64,000 nucleotides of DNA from Burkholderia ubonensis. GTDB taxonomy: Bacteria > Pseudomonadota > Gammaproteobacteria > Burkholderiales > Burkholderiaceae. The position numbers and the translations under genes were made by a program. Positions 54,318-62,754 of the stretch are shown here, piece by piece. The stretch covers positions 124,001-188,000 of the forward strand of contig NZ_CADFEB010000006.1 of the NCBI RefSeq assembly GCF_902833085.1, given 5' to 3'. Position 1 is the stretch's first letter; every line of letters begins with the position of its first letter. The notes beneath the pieces were generated by a model. It was not told where the DNA came from and ran no database searches. It worked only from the letters and a program-made list of their open reading frames with translations.

Positions 54318-55826
54318 GTGGTTCGCCTGACGCTTGTCCGCGCCGTGCTTCGCGCCGCGCTGATCGGGGGCGTGTTTGCCGTCTGCCTGGGCCTGCAGCC
54401 CGTGGCCGACGCGGCGAGCCCCGCGAAGGAACGACGCGCGGCGCCGCCCGCCGCGTCGCCCGCCGATCTTCCTGCGATCGTCGAACGCTACGGCCCGGCC
54501 GTCGTGTACATCAGTGCGGCTTCGGCGGAGCCGCAAGCGCCTGCGTCTGCGCCTGCCGCGCCGGGCGTCGCGGCGCTCGATCTCGACGATCCGCTCGCCG
54601 CCTTCTTCCGGCGCGGCGTGCCGCAGCCGCCGCCGACGCCGGAGACCGCGCCGCGCACGCTGTCCGGCAGCGGCTCCGGGTTCATCGTCAGCGCCGACGG
54701 CATGATCCTGACCTCCGCGCACGTCGTCGACCAGGCCACCGACGTGACGGTGCGGCTGACCGACCATCGCGAGTTCAAGGCGACGGTCCTGACCGTCGAC
54801 GCGCAGAGCGACGTCGCGGTGCTGCGGATCGACGCGACCAAGCTGCCGATGGTGCGGCTCGGCGATTCGTCGAAGGTGCGCGTCGGCGAGACGGTGATCG
54901 CGGTCGGCTCGCCCGACGGCACGGGGAACACGGTCACCGCCGGCATCGTCAGCGCGACCGCGCATACGCTGCCGGACGGCAGCGCCTTCCCGTTCTTCCA
55001 GACCGACATCGCGGTCAATCCCGACAACTCGGGCGGGCCGGTGTTCAATCGCGCCGGCGAGGTGATCGGCATCGCGGTGCAGGTCTATACGGGTGCGGAC
55101 CGCTATTCGAGCCTGACCTTCGCGATTCCGATCGGCCTGGCGGCCAAGGTGCGCGCGCAACTGCAGACGCAGATGCAGGCGCAGCGCAATCCGTCGGAGA
55201 ATGCGCTCGGCGTCGACGTGCAGGACGTCGGCGCGGGGCTCGCGGCCGCGTTCGGCCTGCCGCGGCCGGCAGGCGCGCTTGTCAACGCGGTCGAGCCCGG
55301 GTCGCCGGCCGCCGCGGTCGGCGTGAAGCCCGGCGACGTGATCGTGCAGATCGGCAACCGGCCGATCGGTCACTCGGCCGAACTGAGCGACTATGCGGCC
55401 GCGCTGCCGCAGGGTGCGAAGGCGCCGCTCAGGCTGATCCGCAACCGCAAGGCGATCACGCTGACGGTGACGGCCGGCGCGGGCGGCTCGGCGGGGGCCG
55501 CCGGCGCGGCCGAAGCGGGCGCCGACATGGGCGGCGGCGCGCGATCGGCCGAAGGCGGCGGCGATCGTCTCGGCCTGACGATGCACCCGCTGTCCGACGA
55601 AGAGCGCCGGTCGACAGGGCTCGCGGTCGGGATGATGGTGGACGGCGTGCGCGGCCCGGCGGCCGCCGCCGGCATCCAGCCGGGCGACGTCGTGCTGGAG
55701 CTCAACGACACGCTGCTCGAAACGCCGGACGATGTCGTGGCGCTCGAAGCGAAGGGCGGCAAGGTGATCGCGGTGCTGATCCAGCGCAACAACGCGCGCA
55801 AGTTCGTATCGGTGCGAATGCGGTAG
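54318..55826 (+). CDS. Do-like (HtrA) periplasmic serine protease
   Basis: A 502-residue protease/chaperone for misfolded periplasmic proteins. A signal peptide (ALIGGVFAVCLGLQPVADA) is followed by the trypsin-like domain with His135 in TSAHVVD, Asp165 in DAQSDVAVLRID and Ser238 in NPDNSGGPVFN. Two PDZ domains follow (about 285-375 and 410-500), as in DegP/DegQ. The Ser motif has DNSGG where GNSGG is usual. No Q-linker of DegP type is evident. The GTG at 54318 stands behind GGGGGAGG; an earlier start would add a long non-signal segment. Confidence 0.9.
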   Translation: MVRLTLVRAVLRAALIGGVFAVCLGLQPVADAASPAKERRAAPPAASPADLPAIVERYGPAVVYISAASAEPQAPASAPAAPGVAALDLDDPLAAFFRRGVPQPPPTPETAPRTLSGSGSGFIVSADGMILTSAHVVDQATDVTVRLTDHREFKATVLTVDAQSDVAVLRIDATKLPMVRLGDSSKVRVGETVIAVGSPDGTGNTVTAGIVSATAHTLPDGSAFPFFQTDIAVNPDNSGGPVFNRAGEVIGIAVQVYTGADRYSSLTFAIPIGLAAKVRAQLQTQMQAQRNPSENALGVDVQDVGAGLAAAFGLPRPAGALVNAVEPGSPAAAVGVKPGDVIVQIGNRPIGHSAELSDYAAALPQGAKAPLRLIRNRKAITLTVTAGAGGSAGAAGAAEAGADMGGGARSAEGGGDRLGLTMHPLSDEERRSTGLAVGMMVDGVRGPAAAAGIQPGDVVLELNDTLLETPDDVVALEAKGGKVIAVLIQRNNARKFVSVRMR

Positions 55827-55881
55827 CGGTTGTTGCGAAGGGATGCGAGGCGGCGGATGCGTCGTCGCGAGCCGGACCGTT

Positions 55882-57237
55882 TCAGGACGATCGCGGGTCC
55901 GTCGACGCGAGGTTCGCCCAAGCCTGCAGGCCGGACGCGATCGTCTCGAACGAAGGCCGGCTCTCGACGTCGTCATTCAGGCAGGCCGCCGCGAGCGCTT
56001 CGAGCTCGCGACGGGCGGGCAGCCTGGCGGCGTCGCAGCGCTCGATCAGTTCGTCGAGCAGGCAACCGAATGCGCGGACTTCGAGCCGCTGCAGCGCCGC
56101 GCCGAGTGCCGTGTCGTTGGCGTCGTAAAAGGACGCCGCGCCGAAATCGCCCAATAGCGCTTGCCCCGCGCCGCGATGCAGGATGTTGTGCGCGTACAGA
56201 TCGCCATGCAGGATGCCGCGCTCATGCAGATGATGCGCCGCCGAAGCGATGCCGTGCGCGATACGCAATGCCGATGCGGGATCGAATCGCGCGTCGTCCG
56301 CATAGACGTCGCGAGTGCAGGACGCGAGGCTGGGCGGCGCGGCGAGGTTCACGAATGCGGGGTCGATCAGTTCCATCACGAGACCGTGCGCGTCTGCCGG
56401 ATGGTCTTTAACCTTGCCGATCACCGGGATCAGGTTCGGGTGCTGTCCGGCGTGGATGCAGGCCGCCATCTCGCAGTCCGGCAGCCCGTCGCTCGTCATC
56501 GCGCCCTTGAACAGCTTGACGGCGACGTGCCGCGACGCGTCGGCTGCATCGGGAAGGTGGCGTGCCCGATGGATGACGCCGGACGCGCCTTCGCCGAGCT
56601 TTTGCTCCAGCGCCAGCATTTCCCACGGCACCTCGGGGAGGGTCGAATCGGCCGATGCCGCTGCTTCCAGCGCCGCGCCGAGCGGGTTGCCGGCATAGGC
56701 GAGCCATGCCAGCCGCGGCAAGCGCAGCAGCCAATCGGGCAACGCGCGCAACTGATTCGCGGACAAGCGCACGAGTTCGAGCCGCGAGCACGCGGACATC
56801 GATTCCGGCAGCGTGCGCAGGCGGTTGCCCGCGAGCATCAGTTTCTGCAGATGGGCGCAGTTGCCGATTTCCGGCGGCAGCGCGTCGACTTCGTTGTCGG
56901 TCAGGATCAGCCAGCGAAGCAGCGGCGGAAGCGATTTGCCGCTGACCGTGCGGATGCGGTTCGCCTTGAAGCCGATCATGCTCAACTGCGGGCACGCACC
57001 GAGTACTTCGGGCAATTCGGTGAAGCGGTTTTCCGACGCGAACAGGATGCGCAGTCTGCTCAGGCGCGGCAGGTCGTCCGGCAGCGTCGACAGCGCATTG
57101 CCGGTCAGGTCGAGGGTTTCCAGCGTGTCGGCCAGATCGAATATCTCGCGGGGGAATTCGGTCAGGCCGCAGGCGAGCTTGAGGTGGCGGGCGCCGGCGA
57201 GTTGGCCGGCGCGCAGTTGGGCGAGGGTGGTCGTCAC
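55882..57237 (-). CDS. Leucine-rich repeat protein kinase fusion
   Basis: A 451-residue protein. Residues 15-195 are about seven leucine-rich repeats (LETLDLTGNALSTLPDDLPR, LRILFASENRFTELPEV, LQKLMLAGNRLRTLPESM and others). Residues about 208-445 form a eukaryotic-type kinase with GEGASGVIHRA (G-loop), Lys241 in VAVKLF, catalytic HGDLYAHNIL (Asp346) and DFG at 364. All three catalytic parts are intact. GTG at 57237 gives VTTTLAQLRAGQLAG, the usual family start. No membrane segment is seen. The substrate is unknown. Such fusions are rare in bacteria outside some proteobacteria. Confidence 0.88.
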   Translation of the reverse strand: MTTTLAQLRAGQLAGARHLKLACGLTEFPREIFDLADTLETLDLTGNALSTLPDDLPRLSRLRILFASENRFTELPEVLGACPQLSMIGFKANRIRTVSGKSLPPLLRWLILTDNEVDALPPEIGNCAHLQKLMLAGNRLRTLPESMSACSRLELVRLSANQLRALPDWLLRLPRLAWLAYAGNPLGAALEAAASADSTLPEVPWEMLALEQKLGEGASGVIHRARHLPDAADASRHVAVKLFKGAMTSDGLPDCEMAACIHAGQHPNLIPVIGKVKDHPADAHGLVMELIDPAFVNLAAPPSLASCTRDVYADDARFDPASALRIAHGIASAAHHLHERGILHGDLYAHNILHRGAGQALLGDFGAASFYDANDTALGAALQRLEVRAFGCLLDELIERCDAARLPARRELEALAAACLNDDVESRPSFETIASGLQAWANLASTDPRSS

Positions 57238-57339
57238 GCGGGTCGAGGGGCAATTTGCTTGCCGGGGATTGTACGGGGAACCGCGTTGGGTCTGGCTGGA
57301 TCGAGTTCGGTTCCCCAGCGGAACGTGCAATCCTACCGG

Positions 57340-57783
57340 CTATTCCTCGCTGTTCGACATGAACCGATCGATCAGTTGATAGTATCCCGGCAATACGCGG
57401 TTCAACTTGTTTCGCCCAGAGCGGGTCAGGCTGACGAGTTTCGCGCGAGCGTCTTCTTCACATGACTGATAGGCAAGCATGCCGTCGTCCACCATGCCCT
57501 GAATCGTGCGCGTCATGAGCGGGCGCGATACGTCGATGCGATCGGCCAGTTCGCTTGCTTTCAAACCATCCGGACCGTCTTCGCGATCGAGCACGACGAG
57601 AATCAGATATCGGAGGGTCGAGAGTTCGTGCTCCGCGAAGTAGTTGTCGAGTTCCCGCATCAGCTGGCTCGCACGGCGCAGCATATGCAGTGCGGCGTGG
57701 ACCTTGTCCACGTTCATGGCTGGAAACCGCTCGCGGTAGGTCTCCAGTACTTTCAGGCTGGGCAATTCCTTCAGGAAGAACAC
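57340..57783 (-). CDS. MarR family transcriptional regulator
   Basis: A 147-residue MarR protein. The HTH segment is LKASELADRIDVSRPLMTRT, followed by the wing region CEEDARAKLVSLTRSGRNKL. GTG at 57783 (VFFLKELPSLKVLETY) fits relatives and has AAGGAG ten bases upstream; ATG at 57717 would cut the dimerisation helix. It overlaps the end of the isochorismatase-family gene by 13 bases, so the two are co-transcribed and translationally coupled. It may respond to a substrate of that enzyme. Confidence 0.82.
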   Translation of the reverse strand: MFFLKELPSLKVLETYRERFPAMNVDKVHAALHMLRRASQLMRELDNYFAEHELSTLRYLILVVLDREDGPDGLKASELADRIDVSRPLMTRTIQGMVDDGMLAYQSCEEDARAKLVSLTRSGRNKLNRVLPGYYQLIDRFMSNSEE

Positions 57784-58424
57784 GCGGGAATTTCTCCTTT
57801 CAGATGGCGCGTCAGCGTCGCGGTGTCGATTCCGGCGCCGAAATGATGGAGCACGTGCTCCACGACATGATCGTGCAGCGCTTCGGTGAACGCGGCACAC
57901 GCATCTGTCACGATCCAGCAGTCGACGCCCAGGTCATGAGCCTCACGAAGTGTGGATTCCACGCAGATATGCGTCGCGAAACCCATCAGCACGAGGGTGT
58001 CGATGCGATTGTTTCGCAGGAACGGATCCAGCGTCGAATGCTTCAGCACGCTCGCGCCGGATCGGCCCTGCGTGACGAATTCATCTTGCCGGGGCACGAA
58101 GGGCGGCGAAAACTCGGCACCTTGCCCGATCCAGGTGCCGGCGCGAGGAATCGCCGAGCGCAGCCCGAGTACGTTGCTGCCGCCGGCGAACAGACGATAG
58201 TGCGGGTCATGCCGAAGATCCAGCCCGGCATGGGCAATGGTCCAGCCTTCCTCGCGCGCGGTCGTCAGGATTTGCTCCGCGTTCGAGACGGCTTTCCGGA
58301 ACGGCGCCTTGTCCTGGACCAGATGCTGAAAGAGGACGCCATCCTCGCCGAGCCATTCGTTCTGGAATTCGATAAAGACGAGTGCTGCCCGATGTTTGTC
58401 GATGGAAACCGGATTCGCTACGAT
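57771..58424 (-). CDS. Isochorismatase-family cysteine hydrolase without an ordinary start codon
   Basis: The open frame encodes a full cysteine hydrolase: LVFIEFQNEWLG at the N-terminal strand (Glu in place of the usual Asp), WTIAHAGLDLRHDPHYRLF, and the nucleophile Cys in ATHICVESTL, ending at 57771. Domain-coding sequence begins near 58424, but no ATG, GTG or TTG occurs in frame between the TGA at 58434 and GTG at 58097, which is well inside the domain. An ATC at 58424 with GAGAG seven bases ahead is the best candidate. A frameshift near 58434 is the main alternative; the adjacent frame has an ATG at 58449. Coordinates therefore use the ATC start tentatively. Confidence 0.7.
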   Translation of the reverse strand: MVANPVSIDKHRAALVFIEFQNEWLGEDGVLFQHLVQDKAPFRKAVSNAEQILTTAREEGWTIAHAGLDLRHDPHYRLFAGGSNVLGLRSAIPRAGTWIGQGAEFSPPFVPRQDEFVTQGRSGASVLKHSTLDPFLRNNRIDTLVLMGFATHICVESTLREAHDLGVDCWIVTDACAAFTEALHDHVVEHVLHHFGAGIDTATLTRHLKGEIPACSS

Positions 58425-58449
58425 ACGTTTCTCTCAATATGATTGCCAT

Positions 58450-58665
58450 GGTAACTATATGGATGCCGATGAATTAATGCAAGGCATATCGGCGGACGGA
58501 AAGCGAAGGCGGGATGTGTTCCTGGACGAGATCGAGTGGTGCTACTGCTGCCAAGTGGTCGCGACGAACGACCGGGCGGCGTCGGACTCGACTATCCGTG
58601 TTTCTGTCTCTTCGATCGCGAAGGCTCTCAAATCGGTTGTTTGAGACCTGAAGAGGATGGTTGGA
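58450..58665. other. Lower-G+C patch beside the isochorismatase gene
   Basis: This part of a roughly 500-base patch is noticeably less GC-rich than the window. A plus-strand frame from ATG 58459 to 58644 codes MDADELMQGISADGKR-like residues rich in Cys and Asp but ends early. A second plus frame (58536 on) continues in a different phase, so a frameshifted remnant is possible. No family is recognised. Confidence 0.35.
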
Positions 58666-58917
58666 CTATCCGCCGTTACGTGAAATGCGACTTGGTAACG
58701 GTGTTCCGTCTTCAAACGAACCCAGCTCTTCCCGCGCGAGTTGCACTAACTTTTCTACCAGTGGAAACGGCAACCCGTCAGAAAACAATGAAACCGTTAG
58801 CGAGTTGTCAGCGTCACATCTAAACACCTCGGCGAGCACATTCCCATCTGTGTCCGTCAACTCGACCCCCAAACCATCACGGAGGACATCCGAAGCCACG
58901 TGAAATTGATACTCCAT
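58666..58917 (-). CDS. Small acidic orphan protein
   Basis: An 83-residue acidic protein, with composition and pattern of a real compact alpha/beta domain (MEYQFHVASDVLRDGLGVEL, TVSLFSDGLPFPLVEKLVQLA). It has no signal peptide and no recognised family. GGGAAA precedes the ATG at 58917. It sits in a patch of lower G+C and could be an acquired orphan, for instance of immunity-protein type, but nothing shows this. Confidence 0.6.
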   Translation of the reverse strand: MEYQFHVASDVLRDGLGVELTDTDGNVLAEVFRCDADNSLTVSLFSDGLPFPLVEKLVQLAREELGSFEDGTPLPSRISRNGG

Positions 58918-59056
58918 CGTATTTTCCCATTAACGTCGGTTTCTGGCCGAACGCGGCCAGGGGCAAAGCGTGTTGTACATGCAACCAACAAGAAGTGCTT
59001 CGAACGAGGCCACTCGCTTGTCGCACAGGCGTTGACTGCCGGCGCGATACCACGCG

Positions 59057-60463
59057 TCACGCGCCGATTGCAGTACCGCTGCCCGTCGCACCGTCGATCG
59101 CAGCCAGCAGATCGTCGTTCCGAACCATCAACTCGCGGACCTGCCGCAGCATAGGGTACTGATGCAGCATGGCGCGCCATTGCGATTGCTCCAGTAGCGC
59201 ATCCCATATCGCGCCGAGGCCGCGCGGGTCGGCATCCGTCCGTTGTTCCAACTCACTCGCATAGTCGATGCTGGCCTGCGCGGAGAGCAACTGCATCCGG
59301 CTCGCAGCGCTCAACAGACGGGGTGTCGCGTCCGCGGACGCATCGCAGCAGTAGAGCACTTCTCGTTGCAAGGTCGCGTCGTCGGTCGTCAGCGCGCAGA
59401 GCGACGCGCCGTGCAGGCGCACCGCGCCCTGGCGCGTCTCGAACGAATAAATCGTGTTCCTGTCGCTTTGGGCGAGCAGACTCAAGCCACGCAGCAACCT
59501 CGGCAAATCGGTGGTCGCGGCGTCCGCGGAGGCCTTCGCTTCCACGAGGAAGCGAACGTTCCAGGCAGGCGCGGGCTCATCGCCCCGCACGCGTTCGAGC
59601 AGGACCGCATCCCATTCGGTTTTCGCGCGGTCGTGCCGGCCGGGTATCGACGACGGCACACGCATGGAGGTGACCACGCGGTACATGCGCTGCTCATCCG
59701 CGGCATTGAGCCGCGCGGCCAGTGCTTCGAGCGCATGCGCGGCCGATGCTTCGACGGCCGCGCCCCGTTGTTGCGAACTGACGCCCTGCGCCGCGGCGAG
59801 CGAGCTGCCCGAGTGCGGACCGTGGCGTTTCCAGAGCGCCTGGTACTGACATACGTGCTCATCCGATGCCAGTGCGTCGAGACGCAGCAAGCGTTCGAGC
59901 GCGGGGTTGTCCGTCAATTTGGCGATGTCGCACTCGAAGGCGGCGTCGGTCGCCGTCTCCGGCAGCACGAGCAGGCGCTGCAACGTGGCGTGAAGCTCGG
60001 CCCACGAGGCGGTGTCCGCAGCAGCATGCAACTGGGCGAGCGCCTCGCGTCGCCACGCGTGCGCGTGACGTTCGCGCTTGGCCGGATGGGCGATCGCGTT
60101 GACGGCTGAACGCAGCGTCCGTCGGTCCTGTTCGGCGCGCGCGGACAACGATGCGTATTCGCGCACGCTCGCCGCATTGTGCCGAAGCACCACGGCCTGA
60201 AACGCGGGATCTCCGGATTGAGGGCTCATCGCGTCGCGGATCATGCGTGCGAGTGCGTCGATGAAGCGGCATCGCAGCTCCGCGCCGGGAGACTGGCCGC
60301 CGACCAGCGTCTTGCGGGCCTCTTCGATCACGATCGCAAGTGTGGTGGCCGGACCCGTGGCGTCGGACAGCGACGATGCGGGAACGAGCGGCGGCAGCCG
60401 GTAACGGCGATCGACGGTGCGCAGTACTTCGTCGAGCAATGCAGGAAACGGTGTCGGCGACAT
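59057..60463 (-). CDS. Uncharacterised protein with PD-(D/E)XK nuclease-like hallmarks
   Basis: A 468-residue protein without signal peptide. The N-terminal 220 residues are helical and unrecognised. The rest shows the ordered signs of a PD-(D/E)XK fold: Glu237 in a helix RGAAVEASAAHAL, Asp285 in KTEWDAVLLE and Glu308/Lys310 in RFLVEAKAS, with spacing normal for that superfamily. The following LLRGLSLLAQSDRNTIYSF suits the Mg2+-nuclease core. This fold assignment is inference; DNA cleavage is not shown. It is next to ilvD but on its own promoter, where a palindrome GTGAAAACGTTTCAC lies. Confidence 0.72.
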   Translation of the reverse strand: MSPTPFPALLDEVLRTVDRRYRLPPLVPASSLSDATGPATTLAIVIEEARKTLVGGQSPGAELRCRFIDALARMIRDAMSPQSGDPAFQAVVLRHNAASVREYASLSARAEQDRRTLRSAVNAIAHPAKRERHAHAWRREALAQLHAAADTASWAELHATLQRLLVLPETATDAAFECDIAKLTDNPALERLLRLDALASDEHVCQYQALWKRHGPHSGSSLAAAQGVSSQQRGAAVEASAAHALEALAARLNAADEQRMYRVVTSMRVPSSIPGRHDRAKTEWDAVLLERVRGDEPAPAWNVRFLVEAKASADAATTDLPRLLRGLSLLAQSDRNTIYSFETRQGAVRLHGASLCALTTDDATLQREVLYCCDASADATPRLLSAASRMQLLSAQASIDYASELEQRTDADPRGLGAIWDALLEQSQWRAMLHQYPMLRQVRELMVRNDDLLAAIDGATGSGTAIGA

Positions 60464-60476
60464 GGAACGTATTGGA

Positions 60477-60491
60477 GTGAAAACGTTTCAC
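60477..60491. promoter_or_regulatory. Palindrome ahead of the nuclease-like gene
   Basis: GTGAAAACGTTTCAC has perfect six-base arms around ACG, 14 bases before the ATG at 60463 on the minus strand. Its shape recalls LacI/GalR-type operators (TGAAA-N-TTTCA). The regulator is unknown. Confidence 0.5.
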
Positions 60492-60620
60492 GCACTCGAG
60501 CCATGCGAGGCTGCGCTGAGTGCATTGGATCGGTGCGAGGTGCAACGTTATCATGCAGGCCCGGACTAACCTGTCCGCATGCTGATGCGTCAATCACCCA
60601 TCCCGTCCTGCCGCCGCATA

Positions 60621-60649
60621 AACTAAAAAGCCGCTCCGGAGAGCGGCTT
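60621..60649 (-). terminator. Intrinsic terminator of ilvD
   Basis: A perfect nine-base-pair stem AAGCCGCTC / GAGCGGCTT (60628-60636 with 60641-60649) with loop CGGA. On the minus strand it is followed by TTTTTAGTTT, a strong U-tail, 38 bases beyond the ilvD stop. Confidence 0.88.
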
Positions 60650-60686
60650 GGCGAACGGACGGACGGGCCCGAGGCCCGCCCCGAGC

Positions 60687-62546
60687 TTAATCGTCCAGCA
60701 GCGACAGATCGCGCACCGCGCCCTTGTCGGCCGACATCACCAGCTTCGCGTACGCCTTGAGCGCCGCGGACACCTTGCGCGGACGCGGCTTGGCCGGCTT
60801 CCACCCGCTGGCGTTCTGTTCCTCGCGACGGCGCGCCAGTTCCTCGTCGGACAGCAGCACGTCGATCGTGCGGTTCGGGATGTCGATGCGGATCCGGTCG
60901 CCGTCGCGCACGAGGCCGATCGCGCCGCCGGCCGCCGCTTCGGGCGAGCAGTGGCCGATCGACAGGCCCGACGTGCCGCCCGAGAAACGGCCGTCCGTCA
61001 GCAGCGCGCAGGCTTTGCCGAGGCCCTTGGACTTGATGTAGCTGGTCGGGTAGAGCATTTCCTGCATGCCGGGGCCGCCCTTCGGGCCTTCGTAGCGCAC
61101 GATCACCACGTCGCCGGCCTTGACCTTGTCGTTGAGGATGTTCTCGACCGCCTCGTCCTGCGACTCGGTGACGTGGGCCGTGCCCTCGAACACGAGAATG
61201 CTCTCGTCGACGCCGGCGGTCTTCACCACGCAGCCGTCGAGCGCGATGTTGCCCGTCAGCACCGCGAGGCCGCCTTCCTTCGAGAACGCGTGCTCGTACG
61301 AGCGGATGCAGCCTTCGGCGCGGTCCAGGTCCAGGCTCGGCCAGCGCGTGTCCTGGCTGAACGCGACCTGCGTCGGAATGCCGGCCGGGCCGGCCAGGTA
61401 GAAGGTCTTGACGGCTTCGTCCCGGGTGCGGGTGATGTCCCACTGATCCAGCGCGTCCTTGAGCGACGCGGCGTGCACCGTGGGCACGTCGGTGTGCAGC
61501 TTGCCGGCGCGATCGAGCTCGCCGAGGATCGCCATGATGCCGCCCGCGCGGTGCACGTCCTCGATGTGGTACTTGTTGGTGTTGGGCGCGACCTTGCACA
61601 GCTGCGGCACGACGCGCGACAGGCGGTCGATGTCGGTCATCGTGAATTCGATGCCCGCTTCGCGCGCGATCGCCAGCAGGTGCAGGATCGTGTTGGTCGA
61701 GCCGCCCATCGCGATGTCGAGCGTCATCGCGTTCTCGAACGCCTTGAAGCCCACCGAGCGTGGCAGGATGCGTTCGTTTTCCTGTTCGTAGTATTCGCGG
61801 GTCAGCTCGACGATGCGGCGGCCGGCGCGCTTGAACAGCTGCTCGCGGTCCGCGTGCGTGGCTACGACCGTGCCGTTGCCCGGCAGCGACAGGCCGAGCG
61901 CCTCGGTCAGGCAGTTCATCGAGTTGGCCGTGAACATGCCCGAGCACGAGCCGCAGGTGGGGCAGGCGGAGCGCTCGACCTCGGCGACGTCGGCGTCGGA
62001 ATAGGCCTGGTCGGCCGCGATCACCATCGCGTCGACCAGGTCGAGCTTCTTGAGCTCGACGGTCTTGGTGACGGGATTGGCGAGGCGCGTCTTGCCGGCT
62101 TCCATCGGGCCGCCGGACACGAAGATCACCGGGATGTTGAGGCGCATCGCGGCCATCAGCATGCCGGGGGTGATCTTGTCGCAGTTGGAGATGCACACCA
62201 TCGCGTCGGCGCAGTGCGCGTTGACCATGTATTCGACCGAATCCGCGATGATGTCGCGGCTGGGCAGCGAATACAGCATGCCGTCGTGGCCCATCGCGAT
62301 GCCGTCGTCGACTGCGATGGTGTTGAATTCCTTGGCGACGCCGCCCGCGGCCTCGATCTCGCGCGCGACGAGCTGGCCGAGGTCCTTCAGGTGCACGTGC
62401 CCGGGCACGAACTGGGTGAACGAGTTGACCACCGCGATGATCGGCTTCGAGAAATCGTCGTCTTTCATGCCGGTGGCGCGCCACAGGGAACGCGCGCCCG
62501 CCATGTTGCGGCCGGCGGTGGAGGTTTTGGAACGGTATGCGGGCAT
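60687..62546 (-). CDS. ilvD: Dihydroxy-acid dehydratase
   Basis: The 619-residue enzyme makes 2-oxo acids in valine and isoleucine synthesis by dehydration of dihydroxy acids. Family signatures include CISNCDKITPGMLMAA (cluster Cys), ERSACPTCGSCSGMFTANSMN and the C-terminal SGGTSGLSIGHCSPEAAAGG with the catalytic Ser region. It is the expected length (E. coli 616). The ATG at 62546 gives MPAYRSKTSTAGR, the usual start. It has its own terminator and lies opposite a LysR gene that is on the same strand but upstream, so it is a single-gene unit. Confidence 0.97.
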   Translation of the reverse strand: MPAYRSKTSTAGRNMAGARSLWRATGMKDDDFSKPIIAVVNSFTQFVPGHVHLKDLGQLVAREIEAAGGVAKEFNTIAVDDGIAMGHDGMLYSLPSRDIIADSVEYMVNAHCADAMVCISNCDKITPGMLMAAMRLNIPVIFVSGGPMEAGKTRLANPVTKTVELKKLDLVDAMVIAADQAYSDADVAEVERSACPTCGSCSGMFTANSMNCLTEALGLSLPGNGTVVATHADREQLFKRAGRRIVELTREYYEQENERILPRSVGFKAFENAMTLDIAMGGSTNTILHLLAIAREAGIEFTMTDIDRLSRVVPQLCKVAPNTNKYHIEDVHRAGGIMAILGELDRAGKLHTDVPTVHAASLKDALDQWDITRTRDEAVKTFYLAGPAGIPTQVAFSQDTRWPSLDLDRAEGCIRSYEHAFSKEGGLAVLTGNIALDGCVVKTAGVDESILVFEGTAHVTESQDEAVENILNDKVKAGDVVIVRYEGPKGGPGMQEMLYPTSYIKSKGLGKACALLTDGRFSGGTSGLSIGHCSPEAAAGGAIGLVRDGDRIRIDIPNRTIDVLLSDEELARRREEQNASGWKPAKPRPRKVSAALKAYAKLVMSADKGAVRDLSLLDD

Positions 62547-62754
62547 TGTGGTTGCTGTAGAGAAAAATCGATCGCAGAAAGGAAGCGGGCCTTGCGGGTA
62601 AGGGCCACTCGCGCCCGTGCGAACAACCTCTTGAGCTGCGCTGTGGGCAAACCGGGAGATTATCCCATAGCCGGTCGAGTGGGGGCGGCGCGGGGCATTC
62701 CGGTGATTGTCGGCAGGCCGCACGAGCAAGTGCGGCCACCCGGTGCGGCGCGAT

